DNA of 64,000 bases from Pseudomaricurvus sp. HS19 (GTDB lineage Bacteria > Pseudomonadota > Gammaproteobacteria > Pseudomonadales > Cellvibrionaceae): the NCBI RefSeq assembly GCF_009857815.1, contig NZ_WVVW01000001.1:868001-932000 (forward strand), read 5' to 3'. How positions within the stretch are numbered: the stretch's first letter is position 1; each line of letters begins with the position of its first letter. Below the pieces are notes generated by a model, which was given only the letters and a program-made list of their open reading frames with translations, was not told the origin of the DNA and ran no database searches. Position numbers and translations under genes: made by a program. Below are positions 44,059 to 55,796 of the stretch, piece after piece.

Positions 44059-47000
44059 GCGTCCACCTCATCCAGAAAATCCAGCGAGGCCTGCTGGCGA
44101 ATGGCCCGGCGATGGTTGGCCATCAGCTCGGCGATCTTCTCTTTATTGCACTGCTGGCGGTCCACCAGCACCCGGGTGTGAAGCTCACCTACCGGCGCGG
44201 TTGTGGGCACTTTACTGAAGACAAACTGGTTGCTGATCAGGTCCATAAACGGGCCCGACTTGCTGGTGGGCATGATAAACATCAGCTGCAGCCCCAGTGA
44301 CTCCGTCAGGTAGCGGATAACCTCCTTGGAGCGGTGTTCATCCATCTTCGAGAAGGCCTCATCCACCAGCACCATGCGCAGGTGGGTCTTGCCTTCGTTG
44401 AAGCGGAACGCGGAGGTAATGGCGGCACTGCGGATGATGTAGGCCGGGGTTTCCAGCTGGCCGCCGGAGCCGGTGCCGTACTGGCTGAGGGCAATCGGCG
44501 CCTTGCCCTCAGGTTTCTTGTAGATTTCGTAGCGGCGGTAGTTGCGATAGTCGGCGATACGAGCCAGCTCCCGCAATGCCTTGTCCTCGTCTTCGTCCAG
44601 CAGCATGGCCATCAGCCGGTCCCGCACCTGCTGGTGCTTGCTGCTCAGCTCCATGCTGAACAGGGTTTCACCGTCGCCGAGGCTGGGGTTATCCATCACT
44701 GCCTTGAAGAACTGCCAGTACTCACGGAACTCCGGCAGCCACTCCCAGCCAAACTCAAAGCTCTCCCGGTCAGCGCCGAAACGGTGATGCTGCAACTCTT
44801 TGTTGAGGGATTTCAGCGTGTGCTCGCCATCGTTGATGGCCTGGTAGATAGAGTGGCAGAGGTTGGTAACAAAAGCGTTATTAAAACTCTCCCGCAGGCT
44901 GCTGAGCTCTTCGTAGCGGCGCGCCAGGATGTTGTTCTTGAAGCGGTTGTAGAGTGCATCCAGCTGCCGCTGCAGGTCGCACACATGGCGGAAGTTGTTG
45001 CGCCCCAGGGCGTCGGCGAAATCCAGTTCCACCGCCAGTGCATCGCTGCCCTGGCAGTGCTGGTTATGCTCCAGCAAACGCTTTTGCAGGGTATTGAGTT
45101 CTCCGGTCAACTCGCCGGCCAGGGTCTCTGCGGCGTTGGCGAAGTAGTCGGGATTGTTGTGGGCCTGAACCTGCTGCTCGGCCAGGGCCAGCTGCTGTTC
45201 GGCGTCGAAGTCGGCGCGAATGGCGGTGAGGCTGCGCAGGTTGTCTTCGGCTGTCTCCAGCAGTTCCAGGTTGTGATCCTGCTCCTCGCCCAATTGATGA
45301 CAGGTTTTATCCAGCGCCGTTAGACGAGCCTTGAGGTCAATCAGGCCCTTGTTCAGCACCGACAGCTTCTCTTCCTGCTGTTTTTCCTCCGCTGCCAGCT
45401 GCTCCAGCTGAGCTTCCAGCTCGGTAAAGTCCGACAGGTCCAGCTGGCGCAAACTCTCTTCCGCCTGTTGCAGCTTGCGCTGCACCGCGAGCATGGCCTG
45501 CAGTTTGTCGGCGTAGCTGAGCGACTTGAGCTGATCCACCGATTGCAGCAACAGCTGGCACTCGTTGGCGTGATCGGCGCTCTGCTGCCACTCAATCTGC
45601 AATTCACTCAGTTCGTTGCGCTTGGCCTGCAGCGCCTTTTCCCGCGCCGCCTGGCCAAACACCAGTTCGCTGTCGGCAATGTCGCAGCGGAACATGGCGT
45701 AGTTGCCGGACCCCATGCCGTCCTGGGTAACCCCGCGGTGAGTATTGCGCAGGGTGTCGCCATCCGCCACCCGTTGCACCTGGCCGTAGCTGACCGTCAG
45801 GTAGGCTTCTGCCACCGCGTGGCCAAACTGCATGACGTGCACGATGGAGTCATCCGGCAGCTGGCGGATGCGCTCGGCGTCGCGGCGGGCCTTGCTGCCC
45901 TGAATCACCTTGGCCTGGCCTCCACGGTTGCCAGCCTGTTCACGACGCAGCAAACGAATGGCTTCAGCCTCGTAATCCTCTTCCACAATGATGCCGAAGC
46001 GATTCCCGCCAATGTAGCCTTCAATGGCGGACTGCCAGTCGCCGTTCACCACTTCCACATAGTCACACAGCACCCGCGCGTCGGCCTGCGGCAGCTGCCG
46101 CTGCAGCAGCTCCAGCGCATGACGCACAAAGCCGGGGTAGACGGTGCGGCGCTGCTCCAGCAGCTCAATGTCGGTCTCCTTGTCCCGCACCCGGCGCTGC
46201 AGCCGCTCGCTGCTCTGGCGGCGTTTGTCCCGCTCCTGCGCCAGCAGGTCCCGCAGGCTGCCGTCACTGCCGGCACTGGCCAGCCACAGCTCCGCCAGGC
46301 GATTGTGCAATTGCTGCTGCGCCAGCGCTTCATCAAGGTGATTTTCCAGCGGCGAGATATCGATCCAGTCGCGGGTGAAGAGAGCGTGAAAATCGATACT
46401 GGAGCTGTCACTGGCCACCCCGGAGAGAGTCTTGCCCAGTGCCTTGTCCGCCAACGCCGGTAACGCGACCGACAGCGACGTTTGTTGCAGCTGCTTGTGG
46501 ATGTGTGCCGCCGCCTGTCGGTTACGCTGTAACTGTTGGTCCTGCTGCAACAGTCCTGGCGCAGACTGGGCCAGCTGCTGCTCGAGCTCGGCGATGCCCT
46601 GCTCCAGCTGATCCTTATCCCGCAGGGCCGGCACCTGCAAGCGGCGCAGGTCCAGCTCGTAGCGGCGCTGGCGAATATCCTTGCGACGCGCCTCGCCCAG
46701 CTCCGTATCGCGCTCGTTGGCCTGCACCTGCTCGCGCACGGCTTGTTGCAGGGTCTTCTCTTTCAGGTAGCGCCCCTGGCATTGTACGTAGCGACTGCGG
46801 GCCAGGCTGTAATCCAGCAGGTTTTGCTCCAGCCACTGGGTGACAAAGCGGTCGGCACTGTCGCGGGCGCTCTGCAAACGCTCGGTGGCTTCACGCAGTT
46901 GGCGGGCGTCCCCCTCCATGGCGTGAATGCGCTTGAGCATCGCGGAGACGTCTCGGATTGCGTCACCCAGGTCGCGGGGCTCCAGCACCTCCTGCGAGAC

Positions 47001-47702
47001 AAATTCATCAATGCCCTTAATGGGCTTGTAGGCCATAAAGCGGGAGAAGGCACGGGCGGCATTCATCGCTTCGCGCTCGGAGACCGCATCGCGGCGACCC
47101 CGCAGGACACCATAGAGACGACAGAGATAGGCTTTTTTCTTGTCGTACTTCTCCACGGCGGCATTACCGAACTGCTTGCGCAGCTGAGTGTAGACACGAT
47201 CCATGGGCACCACATAGCGCCCGCCTTTGTCGCTCTTCACCAGATCCGCCAGGCACAGGCTCACCTCGGGCAGGATAAAGAACAGGCTGTCGTCCAGGCG
47301 GGCAATTTTCTGCTGGCCCGACGTTTCCACAAACGCACGCATGGCCAGCAGCGCGGTAAAGGGTTCGCCATCTTCTCCATTGGTAGGCGCAAAGACCGCC
47401 GCCAGATAGCCGTCACAGGCCTGCGGACGGGCGTAAGCGCCATCATCACAACCCAGCACATAGGAAGCCAGTGTGCGCACCTGTTTGCCACCACGGCCAC
47501 GCTGGGTAGACTCGTCCTGCCCCGGGTTAAAGTGAAACAGGTTGTCGTGCGCTGCGGTCATCACAGTCTGAATGGCATCGGCAGCGGTGGTCTTGCCGGA
47601 GCCATTGCCACCGGAGAGCAGGTTGACCGGCCCGAAATCGAATTCGGCGTGGGGGATATTGCCCCAATTCACATAGATGAATTTTTTCAGGTACACGCTC
47701 AA
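44055..47702 (-). CDS. jetC: JetC, Wadjet SMC-like ATPase
   Basis: 1215 aa, MukB/SMC-like. Walker [10 protein letters not shown] is at residues 31-39, the signature motif is in [20 protein letters not shown] and Walker B is [16 protein letters not shown] near the C-terminus. Long coiled-coil arms (about 270-430 and 650-870, Gln/Leu-rich) flank a hinge region (about 500-600, with [15 protein letters not shown]). It hydrolyses ATP to extrude DNA loops. It overlaps jetB and jetD by four bases each. Confidence 0.93.
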   Translation of the reverse strand: MSVYLKKFIYVNWGNIPHAEFDFGPVNLLSGGNGSGKTTAADAIQTVMTAAHDNLFHFNPGQDESTQRGRGGKQVRTLASYVLGCDDGAYARPQACDGYLAAVFAPTNGEDGEPFTALLAMRAFVETSGQQKIARLDDSLFFILPEVSLCLADLVKSDKGGRYVVPMDRVYTQLRKQFGNAAVEKYDKKKAYLCRLYGVLRGRRDAVSEREAMNAARAFSRFMAYKPIKGIDEFVSQEVLEPRDLGDAIRDVSAMLKRIHAMEGDARQLREATERLQSARDSADRFVTQWLEQNLLDYSLARSRYVQCQGRYLKEKTLQQAVREQVQANERDTELGEARRKDIRQRRYELDLRRLQVPALRDKDQLEQGIAELEQQLAQSAPGLLQQDQQLQRNRQAAAHIHKQLQQTSLSVALPALADKALGKTLSGVASDSSSIDFHALFTRDWIDISPLENHLDEALAQQQLHNRLAELWLASAGSDGSLRDLLAQERDKRRQSSERLQRRVRDKETDIELLEQRRTVYPGFVRHALELLQRQLPQADARVLCDYVEVVNGDWQSAIEGYIGGNRFGIIVEEDYEAEAIRLLRREQAGNRGGQAKVIQGSKARRDAERIRQLPDDSIVHVMQFGHAVAEAYLTVSYGQVQRVADGDTLRNTHRGVTQDGMGSGNYAMFRCDIADSELVFGQAAREKALQAKRNELSELQIEWQQSADHANECQLLLQSVDQLKSLSYADKLQAMLAVQRKLQQAEESLRQLDLSDFTELEAQLEQLAAEEKQQEEKLSVLNKGLIDLKARLTALDKTCHQLGEEQDHNLELLETAEDNLRSLTAIRADFDAEQQLALAEQQVQAHNNPDYFANAAETLAGELTGELNTLQKRLLEHNQHCQGSDALAVELDFADALGRNNFRHVCDLQRQLDALYNRFKNNILARRYEELSSLRESFNNAFVTNLCHSIYQAINDGEHTLKSLNKELQHHRFGADRESFEFGWEWLPEFREYWQFFKAVMDNPSLGDGETLFSMELSSKHQQVRDRLMAMLLDEDEDKALRELARIADYRNYRRYEIYKKPEGKAPIALSQYGTGSGGQLETPAYIIRSAAITSAFRFNEGKTHLRMVLVDEAFSKMDEHRSKEVIRYLTESLGLQLMFIMPTSKSGPFMDLISNQFVFSKVPTTAPVGELHTRVLVDRQQCNKEKIAELMANHRRAIRQQASLDFLDEVDA

Positions 47703-48472
47703 TCCTCGTCGGCAGTGTCAGCAAACACGGAGTCAGCATCAACGCTGACCGGGTTGAGGGTCTGCTGCGGGGCGTTGTCCGGATTGTTATCTGGTTCGCT
47801 GCTGTCTTCGGCTACCGGCGGCTGTCCGGAGGCGGCAGCAGCCAGCAGTTGGTCAATCAACTCATTGCTCACCAGATTGACCACCATGGGGCGAATCTTG
47901 ATCCAGCTGTCGCCGTCGGGCAGGTCGGCATCGGCGCTGTAACGGATCAACCGCAGCTGTCGCAGCCGTTTAAACAACTGACGGCGATCACTGATGTTTT
48001 CCGGCAGACTGCGGGACAACAGATTTTTCAACGCCAGCACCAGCGCTTCCATGGAGAGGTTAACGCAACCACCTTCGTCCACCTTGCCTTCCCGCAGTGC
48101 CTTGTCGTACTCCGTACGCAGCACCAGTACCAGTGCCACCTCCTGCTTGGAGAGGCGCGCCCGCAAGCCGCCGTTAAAGGGCTGGTCCTGCTCGTCGTCA
48201 ATGCCTGGCACCCGCGCGCCCGGCGGGATCAGGCGTACATACTCAAAGTGACTGTCGTGATGCAGGCGCACCCCCATCAGCGCCAGGTAGTCGTCCACCA
48301 GTGATTCGATGCGAACAAAACGGTCGTAGAGATCGGACTCAATACGACTCTCGTCGCGGCAGATGACACCGTAGTCCAGCAGCCGCTGGATCAGCTCCAG
48401 CCAGTCACCCTGACTCAGGTTTTTCTCCTGCAGCTGCTGTTGCAAGGTCTCCAGCAGATTACTGCTCACCAT
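47699..48472 (-). CDS. jetB: JetB, Wadjet kleisin-interacting subunit (DUF4194)
   Basis: 257 aa. It corresponds to the MukE/MksE-like KITE subunit of Wadjet: helical start ([20 protein letters not shown]), winged-helix segments ([15 protein letters not shown]-like region [20 protein letters not shown]) and an acidic Pro/Asp tail (about 218-257). It overlaps jetC by four bases and jetA by fourteen. Confidence 0.88.
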   Translation of the reverse strand: MVSSNLLETLQQQLQEKNLSQGDWLELIQRLLDYGVICRDESRIESDLYDRFVRIESLVDDYLALMGVRLHHDSHFEYVRLIPPGARVPGIDDEQDQPFNGGLRARLSKQEVALVLVLRTEYDKALREGKVDEGGCVNLSMEALVLALKNLLSRSLPENISDRRQLFKRLRQLRLIRYSADADLPDGDSWIKIRPMVVNLVSNELIDQLLAAAASGQPPVAEDSSEPDNNPDNAPQQTLNPVSVDADSVFADTADED

Positions 48473-49985
48473 TCACCTCTATCAGTTCGATCACAAATTC
48501 ATCCCTGCGATGGAAATAGTCGTCAACCACTGCTGCCGCAGACTGCGGCAACCACTGGCCATCCCTGTCCTGACTCAGCGGTGTCACCCGCAAACGGAAC
48601 TCCGAGCTCAGGTTATCCGCCGAACCCACCTGAATAGCCTGGGCCAACGCCAACAACTCGCGGGCGCTGCTGACCGGCAGATGGCGGGTATTGATCTGTC
48701 CGGTATGACGCAACGCCTCGTGAATATAGCCGCGCACATCGGCACTCTGGATGGCAAACGCCTGATCAAGGGCTTGCTGAATATAAAGTTCGCGACGAGC
48801 ATCCCGGTCGATGCCCTGCTCTTCAATGACCCGGCTCTGTACCACCCGGCGGGCGCTGCGCTCCCGCAACTGGATCTGGCCGGGGTCGATGTAACCCAAA
48901 GTCACCCCGGCCAGGTGTGCACCGACCGTCTCCAGAATCCCGTCCTGCAGCTCCGGATCCAGAGCTGCAAGTTGCTGGCAGGCTTCCAGCAGCCCATCGT
49001 CGTTACGGCTGTGCAGGTAGCTTAACTGCCGCATGATAATGTCGGCACGCTGGGTAAAACTGTTGAGGGAACGACGCAACGCCGGCAGCATGCCTTCACA
49101 GGCGCTGCGCAACCTCTCTTCGATACCACACAGGAGGTTCTCCAGAATGGACTGCCCCGCCACCACCTGGCCCGGCAATATCTGTCGCAAGCGCAACTCC
49201 ATCACCGCCCGCCAATCCTTGGCGGTGTCCTCGCCAGCGCCGCCATAGGGCCGCTTGCGACGGATCTTCTGGACCAGCTCACTGATCTGGTCGCGGTATT
49301 TCTCCACACTGTCGGCCGACAGCCGCACCTCCAGATCCGGCTTGAATCGCTGCTCCATAAAGGCGAAAAATTCGTCGGTGGCCTGCTCCACCAACTGCCT
49401 GGCTTCCACCTCCCGCACCAGCTGCCGCTTGCGATCCTCCAGCTCGGAGATCACGTCGGTGAAGTCACTGACAATACGCTCGGAATACTCAAAGGCATCC
49501 AGCAGGTCGTGTACCTCGCCTTTGTCGAGGAACGCCTGAAGACTGTTGCGGGTGTTGCGGGTGTTGCGGTTGCGGGTGCGGAACTGACGACTGTCGCTCT
49601 CGATAAAGGGCTGGGTAAAGAGCCGACCGGTCTTGCTGAAGGCGTAGGTACTGTGCAGTGTGGCCTCGTCCAGCTGACGTTCCAGCCAGCCGTGCTCCAG
49701 CAGAAGATTGAGGATAAATCCCGCCAGCTCCCGCTGGTTGCGAAAGCGCCCCTCTTCCTCGCCACTGACGCCATCATCGGCTTCAAGCAGGGGCGCACGA
49801 GCGATGGCTTCCTGGAAAATCGCCACCATCTGTTCACGACTGCGCAGGTGGCCAAAATCGCTGAGATCGGTGTACATGCGCTGGTAGAGCAGCCGCAGGC
49901 ACTCCACCACCACTTCACGGTATTTACCGGTAAGCGGCCGAAAAAAATGCTCGCGGCTGTCAGAGAAAAACATGGCGGTTGTCAT
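48459..49985 (-). CDS. jetA: JetA, Wadjet kleisin-like subunit
   Basis: 508 aa from the ATG at 49985 ([20 protein letters not shown]); an alternative ATG is four codons on. It is the kleisin/MksF-like subunit: an N-terminal winged helix ([20 protein letters not shown]), a helical middle with [17 protein letters not shown] and the C-terminal [19 protein letters not shown]. First gene of jetABCD. All four genes overlap or abut, so they form one tight operon. Confidence 0.9.
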   Translation of the reverse strand: MTTAMFFSDSREHFFRPLTGKYREVVVECLRLLYQRMYTDLSDFGHLRSREQMVAIFQEAIARAPLLEADDGVSGEEEGRFRNQRELAGFILNLLLEHGWLERQLDEATLHSTYAFSKTGRLFTQPFIESDSRQFRTRNRNTRNTRNSLQAFLDKGEVHDLLDAFEYSERIVSDFTDVISELEDRKRQLVREVEARQLVEQATDEFFAFMEQRFKPDLEVRLSADSVEKYRDQISELVQKIRRKRPYGGAGEDTAKDWRAVMELRLRQILPGQVVAGQSILENLLCGIEERLRSACEGMLPALRRSLNSFTQRADIIMRQLSYLHSRNDDGLLEACQQLAALDPELQDGILETVGAHLAGVTLGYIDPGQIQLRERSARRVVQSRVIEEQGIDRDARRELYIQQALDQAFAIQSADVRGYIHEALRHTGQINTRHLPVSSARELLALAQAIQVGSADNLSSEFRLRVTPLSQDRDGQWLPQSAAAVVDDYFHRRDEFVIELIEVNGEQ

Positions 49986-50025
49986 GCAGTCCGCTGTTGG
50001 CAATCCGGATGGTGAGTAGCCACTG

Positions 50026-50229
50026 CTACTCAACATCCAGACAGGTTTTGGCAAAGCTCTCCGCTTCGCTTGTGGTCCACTCGATATTGGGCTTGTTCAT
50101 CATAAACTCACACCAGGCTTCGCCAACCAGCGGTGGCTCCTGCTTGCTGCCTTCAATGAACGCCAGCCCCAACATCACCAGCACCAAGCCCAGCAACAAC
50201 AGAGAGGCAACAATCAGATACTGCTTCAA
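50026..50229 (-). CDS. Small DUF3012-like membrane protein, copy 2
   Basis: 67 aa. An N-terminal hydrophobic helix (LIVASLLLLGLVLVMLGLAF) is followed by a DUF3012-like part: GEAWCEFMMNKPNIEWTTSE and AESFAKTCLDVE. The two Cys (C40, C63) align with those of the neighbouring lipoprotein gene. It is the second of two tandem paralogues, here without a lipobox. Function unknown. Confidence 0.72.
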   Translation of the reverse strand: MKQYLIVASLLLLGLVLVMLGLAFIEGSKQEPPLVGEAWCEFMMNKPNIEWTTSEAESFAKTCLDVE

Positions 50230-50240
50230 GAGTGCTTGCC

Positions 50241-50408
50241 TCAGCGGAAGATGCAGTTTTTGGTGTAGGCACTGGCGTCATTAGTGGACCAGTCACCATT
50301 GGGGGTCTCTTTCATTTTGTCACACCAGGCCTCACTACCCACCTTGGGGGAACAGCCGGTAACAAGAACGAGAGCGGCCAGTATGGCCAGGGGAATACGA
50401 AATTTCAT
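50241..50408 (-). CDS. DUF3012 family lipoprotein
   Basis: 55 aa, below usual length cut-offs. It starts MKFRIPLAILAALVLVTGCS with a lipobox (VTGC, Cys19), then PKVGSEAWCDKMKETPNGDW and STNDASAYTKNCIFR, the typical DUF3012 lipoprotein. The mature Cys pair (C29, C51) may form a disulfide. The ATG at 50408 is preceded by a CAGGAGTG ribosome-binding site. It lies 11 bp before the larger paralogue. Confidence 0.88.
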   Translation of the reverse strand: MKFRIPLAILAALVLVTGCSPKVGSEAWCDKMKETPNGDWSTNDASAYTKNCIFR

Positions 50409-50445
50409 GGTTCACTCCTGAGCGGTAAAAAGCCCTTATTTTATT

Positions 50446-51441
50446 TTAATTATTGAGCCAGTCAGCGATCTGCTCGGCGTAATAGGTAATAATAAGATCA
50501 CACCCGGCGCGTTTAAACGCCATCATGGTCTCCATCACAATCGCCTGCTCATCAATCACACCGGCATTGGCGGCGGCCTTGATCATGGCGTACTCACCAC
50601 TGACGTGATAGACCGCCAATGGCCGCTCACTGTTTGCACGAATAGCGGCTATCACATCCAGGTAGGCGATGCCCGGCTTCACCATCAGGATATCGGCACC
50701 CTCAATTTCATCCAGCATGGATTCTGCCAGTGCTTCGCGACTGTTGGCCGGATCCATTTGATAAGTGGCACGGGTACCCTTGAAGGTGCTGTCCACAGCG
50801 TCACGGAAAGGCCCGTAAAACGCCGACGCAAATTTGGTGGAATAAGACATCACCGGAATGTGGCTGTAGCCAGCCTCGTCCAGCGCCTCCCGTATCGCCG
50901 CCACCATGCCATCAATCATGGTGGACGGTGCGATCATATCAACGCCGGCCTGCGCCGCCACTACCGCTTGTTTCTGCAGGTTGGCCAAGGTCGGATCATT
51001 GTCCACGTCCAGTCCCTCGTGGGAACCTTCACAGAGCACGCCGCAGTGGCCGTGATCGGTGTATTCGCAGAAACAGTTGTCACTGATCACCACCATCTCC
51101 GGCTGCGCCTGTTTGGCACTGCGGATACAGCGGGCCATAAGACCGTTTTCATCCCAGGTATCGGAGCCAACATTGTCCTTATGGGTGGAAACACCAAATA
51201 ACAGTACTGCCTTGATGCCCTTGCTCCATGCTCGCTGCACCACCTCTGCCAGCTGGCTCTCGGGGTAGCGCACCACCCCGGGCATGCTGGGAATGGCCAC
51301 GGGCGCGCTGATATCCTCTTCCACAAACAGCGGCAGTATCAGGTCGTCAGTACTGATGTGATGCTGACGCACAAGGCTGCGCAGGGTGGAGGTGCGACGC
51401 AGACGACGGAAACGAAATTCAGGGGTTACAGTCACGCTCAA
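50446..51441 (-). CDS. hemB: HemB, delta-aminolevulinic acid dehydratase
   Basis: 331 aa. It joins two 5-aminolevulinate molecules to porphobilinogen in heme synthesis. Zinc Cys triad in DNCFCEYTDHGHCGVLC; Schiff-base lysines in YSTKFASAFYGPFRDA and ILMVKPGIAYLDV. Length and start (TPEFRFRRLRRTSTLRSLV) are normal. Its ATG overlaps the stop of the carboxymuconolactone decarboxylase-like gene by four bases, so they are coupled. Confidence 0.97.
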   Translation of the reverse strand: MSVTVTPEFRFRRLRRTSTLRSLVRQHHISTDDLILPLFVEEDISAPVAIPSMPGVVRYPESQLAEVVQRAWSKGIKAVLLFGVSTHKDNVGSDTWDENGLMARCIRSAKQAQPEMVVISDNCFCEYTDHGHCGVLCEGSHEGLDVDNDPTLANLQKQAVVAAQAGVDMIAPSTMIDGMVAAIREALDEAGYSHIPVMSYSTKFASAFYGPFRDAVDSTFKGTRATYQMDPANSREALAESMLDEIEGADILMVKPGIAYLDVIAAIRANSERPLAVYHVSGEYAMIKAAANAGVIDEQAIVMETMMAFKRAGCDLIITYYAEQIADWLNN

Positions 51442-51815
51442 TCCTCCCAGCTATCGATGACTTCCCGGGCAGCGCGCATGGCCTCCAGCGCCGCCGGGAA
51501 ACCACAGTAGGCCGTGGCCTGCAGGATAACCGCGCGAATCTCTTCCTTGCTGGCGCCGTTGCGCAGGGCACCGCGCACATGTCCCTTGAGTTCGTTCGGC
51601 GCCTTCAGCGCTATCAGCATGGCGATGGTCACCAGGCTGCGGGTCGCTCGGGGCAGGTCGTCACGGGTCCAGGGACCGCCCCAGGCATTTTCCATCACCA
51701 GATCCTGCAGTGGCTGGTCAAATTCGCTGGCGTTGCCGAGGGCACGATCCACAAACTCATCCCCCATGACGGCGCGACGAATGGCCTCACCCTGCTGACG
51801 ATCCTCAATACTCAT
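51438..51815 (-). CDS. Carboxymuconolactone decarboxylase family protein (PcaC-like)
   Basis: 125 aa. It matches the 4-carboxymuconolactone decarboxylase family: RRAVMGDEFVDRALGNASEF, RATRSLVTIAMLIALKAPNEL and IRAVILQATAYCGFPAAL. Only one Cys is in the usual active-site region (YCGFP), without the CxxC of AhpD, so peroxidatic activity is unlikely. Coupled with hemB by overlap; the true substrate is unknown. Confidence 0.87.
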   Translation of the reverse strand: MSIEDRQQGEAIRRAVMGDEFVDRALGNASEFDQPLQDLVMENAWGGPWTRDDLPRATRSLVTIAMLIALKAPNELKGHVRGALRNGASKEEIRAVILQATAYCGFPAALEAMRAAREVIDSWED

Positions 51816-51867
51816 CTGTGCTGACCTCTCTCTGTGCTTCAGGCGGGAAATGCGGGTTGGTGACTAG

Positions 51868-53241
51868 TTATTCCCGGCGCCACTTCGTTCCGTCCCGCGA
51901 ATCTTCCAGCTCCACACCTTGGGCTTTCAGCTCTGCGCGAATTTCATCGGCGCGGGCAAAGTTTTTGTCCTTTTTCGCCTGTACACGCTCGGCAATCAGG
52001 GCCTCTACCTCGTCGGCAGAAATCTGGTCGCCGGCCCCACCGGTAAACCACTGCTCCGGATCCTGCTGCAATAATCCCAGTAATTCACCGGCTTTCAGCA
52101 GCAGTGACTTCAGCTGTGGCTTATCTGCATCATCTGCCTTGTTCAGTTCACGGGCGATCTGGCGCAACTCGGCCAGGGCGATGGGCGTATTCAGGTCGTC
52201 CAGCAACGCCGCATAAAAAGCGGTGCCTTTGATATCCACGTCGATCGTTGGCTCTTCAGCCGCGTCGCGCAGCGCACTGTAGAAACTGTCGAGACGGGCC
52301 TTGGTCTCTTCCAGCAGGTCAACGGAAAAGTCCATCTCGGAGCGGTACTGGGCAGACAGCAACGCACAGCGTATGACTTCGCCACGGTACTGACTCAACA
52401 ACTCACGCACCGTGCGGAAATTGCCCAGCGACTTGGACATCTTCTCGCCGTCGATATTGATGTAGCCGTTGTGCATCCAGTAACGCACATACTGTTTGCC
52501 GTCGTGAGCACAGCAGGATTGCGCCACTTCGTTCTCGTGGTGCGGAAAAATCAGGTCGCGACCGCCACCATGAATGTCGATGGTCTCACCCAGGTGGGTC
52601 TCGATCATGGCACTGCACTCCAGGTGCCAGCCCGGACGTCCGTAGCCCCAGGGGCTGTCCCAACCCGGCTCATTCTCGCTGGACGGTTTCCACAGCACGA
52701 AGTCACCGGCGTATTTCTTGTAAGGCGCCACTTCCACCCGGGCGCCGTCCAGCATGTCTTCAAGCGAGCGATTTGAGAGCTTGCCGTAGTTCTCCATGGA
52801 CTGTACGGCGAACAGCACATGCCCCTCTGCCTCGTAGGCGTGGCCCTTGTCGATCAATCGCTGCACCATATCGATCATTTGCGGTACATGCTCGGTGGCA
52901 TAGGGCACAACCGTTGGCGGCAGGTTGTTAAGCTGGGCCATATCGGCTTCGAATTCGGCCGCATAACGCTGCGCCAGCGCCGAGATGGGCTCACCGTTCT
53001 CGGCCGCGGCCTTCATGATCTTGTCGTCGATGTCGGTGATGTTGCGGGCGTAGGTCACCTGATCGAATTCGCTCTGCAACACGCGGAACAGGGTGTCGAA
53101 CACCACCACCGGACGGGCGTTGCCGATGTGTACCAGGTTGTAGACTGTTGGCCCGCAGACATACATCTTCACCTGCCCTGGCACCAGCGGCTCAAAGATC
53201 TCTTTCTTGCGGGTTTGCGTGTTGTAAACGTAAAGCGTCAT
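51868..53241 (-). CDS. cysS: Cysteinyl-tRNA synthetase
   Basis: 457 aa. Class I synthetase: HIGNARPVV (HIGH) at 37-45 and KMSKSLGN (KMSKS) are present, plus the zinc ligands CGPTVYN, ECSAM and [10 protein letters not shown]. It charges tRNA-Cys. Length close to Escherichia coli CysS (461). Leftward, 115 bp before glnS in the direction of reading; the interval is not unusual. Confidence 0.97.
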   Translation of the reverse strand: MTLYVYNTQTRKKEIFEPLVPGQVKMYVCGPTVYNLVHIGNARPVVVFDTLFRVLQSEFDQVTYARNITDIDDKIMKAAAENGEPISALAQRYAAEFEADMAQLNNLPPTVVPYATEHVPQMIDMVQRLIDKGHAYEAEGHVLFAVQSMENYGKLSNRSLEDMLDGARVEVAPYKKYAGDFVLWKPSSENEPGWDSPWGYGRPGWHLECSAMIETHLGETIDIHGGGRDLIFPHHENEVAQSCCAHDGKQYVRYWMHNGYINIDGEKMSKSLGNFRTVRELLSQYRGEVIRCALLSAQYRSEMDFSVDLLEETKARLDSFYSALRDAAEEPTIDVDIKGTAFYAALLDDLNTPIALAELRQIARELNKADDADKPQLKSLLLKAGELLGLLQQDPEQWFTGGAGDQISADEVEALIAERVQAKKDKNFARADEIRAELKAQGVELEDSRDGTKWRRE

Positions 53242-53356
53242 AGGGTTTTAGCAGCGCGCTGAAATGGAGGCAGTCTCTGCCGGGGCGCTGTCCTGTCTGT
53301 TACTGCGTAAATGTAAATAACGCCTCCCGCCATTAACAGGAGGCGCCCTGCCGGCA

Positions 53357-55036
53357 TTAAACCTTATCGGACCAGCTATCTTTCAGGCCGATGGTGCGGT
53401 TAAACACCAGGGTAGAGCCGTTGCTGTACTGGGCATCAATACAGAAATAGCCTTCGCGCTCGAACTGATAGGCGTGCTCAGGCTGGGCGAACTGCAGGCC
53501 GATTTCGCCTTTGCACCCCTTCACTACCGTGAGCGACTCCGGATTGAGTGCATCAAGGAAGTTCTTGTCACCGGCATCCGGGGCCGGATCGTTAAAGAGG
53601 CGATCGTAGAGGCGCACTTCGCAATCCACATTCTCTGTCGCAGACACCCAATGGATCACGCCTCGCGGCTTGATATCCTCCGGCGGATTCTCACCCACCG
53701 TGCCCTCCACCAGTGTGGCGATGACTTCAACAATCTCACCGGCTTCGTTCTTGATCGACTCTTCCGCCTTGATGACATAGGCACCGCGCAGGCGCACGTA
53801 ATCACCCAGTACCAGGCGCTTGAATTTCTTGCGCGACAGGCTGGTGTCTTCCGTAAAGTCGTCCTGCTCTATGAGGATCTCGCGGGTGAATGGCAGCTCC
53901 CGTTCACCCATCTCTTCACGGTTGGGATGCACCGGCTGCTTCATGGTCTGGGTTTCACCCGCGGGCATATTGCGGATGGTGACCTTGAGCGGGTTGATCA
54001 CACACATGGCCCGCGGTGCGACGTTGTTAAGGTCGTCACGGACACAGTACTCCAGCTGCCCCACATCAATGGTGCTGCCGGATTTGGTGACACCAATCAG
54101 GTCACAGAAGTTACGCAGGGAAGCCGGCGTGTAGCCGCGGCGACGCATACCGGAGATAGTCGGCATACGCGGGTCGTCCCAACCGTCGACACGCTTCTCA
54201 TCCACCAGCTGCTTCAGCTTGCGCTTGGAGGTAACGGTATAGTTCAGCTCCAGGCGCGCGAATTCGTACTGCCGCGGTACCATGGGCACCGGCAGATTGT
54301 TCAGCAGCCACTCGTACAGCGGGCGGTGGTCGGCAAACTCCAGGGTACAGATGGAGTGGGTCACGCCCTCGATGGCGTCCTCCTGACCGTGGGCGAAATC
54401 GTAGGACGGGTAGATGCACCACTTGTCGCCGGTCTGGTGATGCGACACCTTGCGAATCCGGTAGAGAATCGGGTCGCGCATGTTCATGTTGGGGCTGGCC
54501 ATATCGATTTTCGCGCGCAGCACACAGGCGCCTTCATCGAACTCACCGGCACGCATTTTTTCGAAATCCGCCAGGTTCTCTTCCACCGGACGATCACGCC
54601 AGGGGCTGGGTTTGCCCGGCTGGGTCGCCCAGCCACGGTATTCTTTGGCCTGCTCGGCAGTCAGGTGACAGACATAGGCATTGCCCTCACGGATCAGGTG
54701 CAGGGCCCACTCATAGAACTGGTCGAAGTAGTCGGAGGCGTAGCGAACCTCTCCCGGCCAGCGAAAACCAAGCCAGGCCACATCGCGTTTGATGGACTCG
54801 ACATACTCGAGCTCTTCCTTGGCAGGGTTGGTATCGTCGAAACGCAGGTTGCACTCACCACCGAACTTTTCGGCCAAGCCAAAGTTGAGGCAGATGGACT
54901 TGGCGTGGCCGATATGCAGGTAGCCATTGGGCTCGGGCGGAAACCGGGTGATCAACTTGGTTGTGGTGCCCGAATCGATATCCTGCTTGATGATCTGTTC
55001 GAGAAAATTTAATGGCTTGCTGTTCGCGTCGCTCAT
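53357..55036 (-). CDS. glnS: Glutaminyl-tRNA synthetase
   Basis: 559 aa. It has [15 protein letters not shown] (HIGH) at about 33-47 and the KMSKS variant [12 protein letters not shown]. The C-terminal beta-barrel anticodon domain includes [20 protein letters not shown]. Length matches Escherichia coli GlnS (554). Direct glutaminylation is typical of gammaproteobacteria. Divergent from ppiB. Confidence 0.97.
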   Translation of the reverse strand: MSDANSKPLNFLEQIIKQDIDSGTTTKLITRFPPEPNGYLHIGHAKSICLNFGLAEKFGGECNLRFDDTNPAKEELEYVESIKRDVAWLGFRWPGEVRYASDYFDQFYEWALHLIREGNAYVCHLTAEQAKEYRGWATQPGKPSPWRDRPVEENLADFEKMRAGEFDEGACVLRAKIDMASPNMNMRDPILYRIRKVSHHQTGDKWCIYPSYDFAHGQEDAIEGVTHSICTLEFADHRPLYEWLLNNLPVPMVPRQYEFARLELNYTVTSKRKLKQLVDEKRVDGWDDPRMPTISGMRRRGYTPASLRNFCDLIGVTKSGSTIDVGQLEYCVRDDLNNVAPRAMCVINPLKVTIRNMPAGETQTMKQPVHPNREEMGERELPFTREILIEQDDFTEDTSLSRKKFKRLVLGDYVRLRGAYVIKAEESIKNEAGEIVEVIATLVEGTVGENPPEDIKPRGVIHWVSATENVDCEVRLYDRLFNDPAPDAGDKNFLDALNPESLTVVKGCKGEIGLQFAQPEHAYQFEREGYFCIDAQYSNGSTLVFNRTIGLKDSWSDKV

Positions 55037-55129
55037 GGGGTTCTGGTAATTCCTTACTGCGCCGGCAACCGGGCAAATTGTTCAAAAATCAGGCAATCGA
55101 GACCTGCCCCACCACGTGGGGAAATCGTG

Positions 55130-55206
55130 TATTATAGCCACCTCGCGGTGCTCTAAGCACCCACCCGCTAAAGATTTTTTGCCCTGCAGCACACAGTTGC
55201 AGGGCA
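55130..55206 (+). promoter_or_regulatory. ppiB promoter region with leader hairpin
   Basis: TATTAT at 55130-55135 is a likely -10 element. A 9-bp hairpin (TGCCCTGCA/TGCAGGGCA, 55180-55206), preceded by a T run, lies in the leader of ppiB, 17 bp before its start. Confidence 0.4.
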
Positions 55207-55223
55207 CCAAACAGGAGCCACCG

Positions 55224-55715
55224 ATGATTACTCTGCACACCAATTTTGGCGATATCGTACTGGAGCTGGATTTCGACAAGGCACCAAAGACCGCCGCCAA
55301 CTTCAAGCAGTACGCCGAAGACGGTTTTTACGAAGGCACCATTTTTCACCGGGTTATTGACGGCTTCATGATTCAGGGCGGCGGTTTCAGCGCCGACATG
55401 AGCCAGAAGAAGACCCGCGACGCCATCGAGAACGAAGCGGACAACGGCCTCAAGAACGATTGCTACACCATCGCCATGGCCCGCACCATGGATCCCCACA
55501 GTGCCACTGCACAGTTTTTCATCAACGTGAAAGACAACGGCTTCCTCAACCATTCCGGCAAAAACAGCCAGGGCTGGGGCTACTGTGTATTCGGCAAGGT
55601 CACTGCCGGCACCGATGTAGTAGACCAGATCAAGGGCGTTAAAACCGGCATGGCTGCCGGCCACCAGGACGTACCGGTAGTGCCGGTAGTGATCGAAAAG
55701 GTCACCGTGGCCTGA
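55224..55715 (+). CDS. ppiB: Peptidyl-prolyl cis-trans isomerase B (cyclophilin)
   Basis: 163 aa from the ATG at 55224 with a CAGGAG ribosome-binding site; an in-frame longer form runs into the promoter. Cyclophilin with [39 protein letters not shown] and [20 protein letters not shown]. No signal peptide, so cytoplasmic. Length matches Escherichia coli PpiB (164). Confidence 0.96.
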   Translation: MITLHTNFGDIVLELDFDKAPKTAANFKQYAEDGFYEGTIFHRVIDGFMIQGGGFSADMSQKKTRDAIENEADNGLKNDCYTIAMARTMDPHSATAQFFINVKDNGFLNHSGKNSQGWGYCVFGKVTAGTDVVDQIKGVKTGMAAGHQDVPVVPVVIEKVTVA

Positions 55716-55796
55716 TAGCGCCCCCGGGACCCCGGCCAGCCCGGGGTCTCACAACCCCTCTCCCCCGACTCTCACCCTGCCATCCGAAGCGCGCCC

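Noticed and set aside
42904-49985. The jetABCD genes as a novel system
   Set aside because: All four components match the known Wadjet (MksBEFG-like) defence system.
53474-55012. A 512-codon plus-strand frame over glnS
   Set aside because: Shadow of glnS without a ribosome-binding site or recognisable domain.
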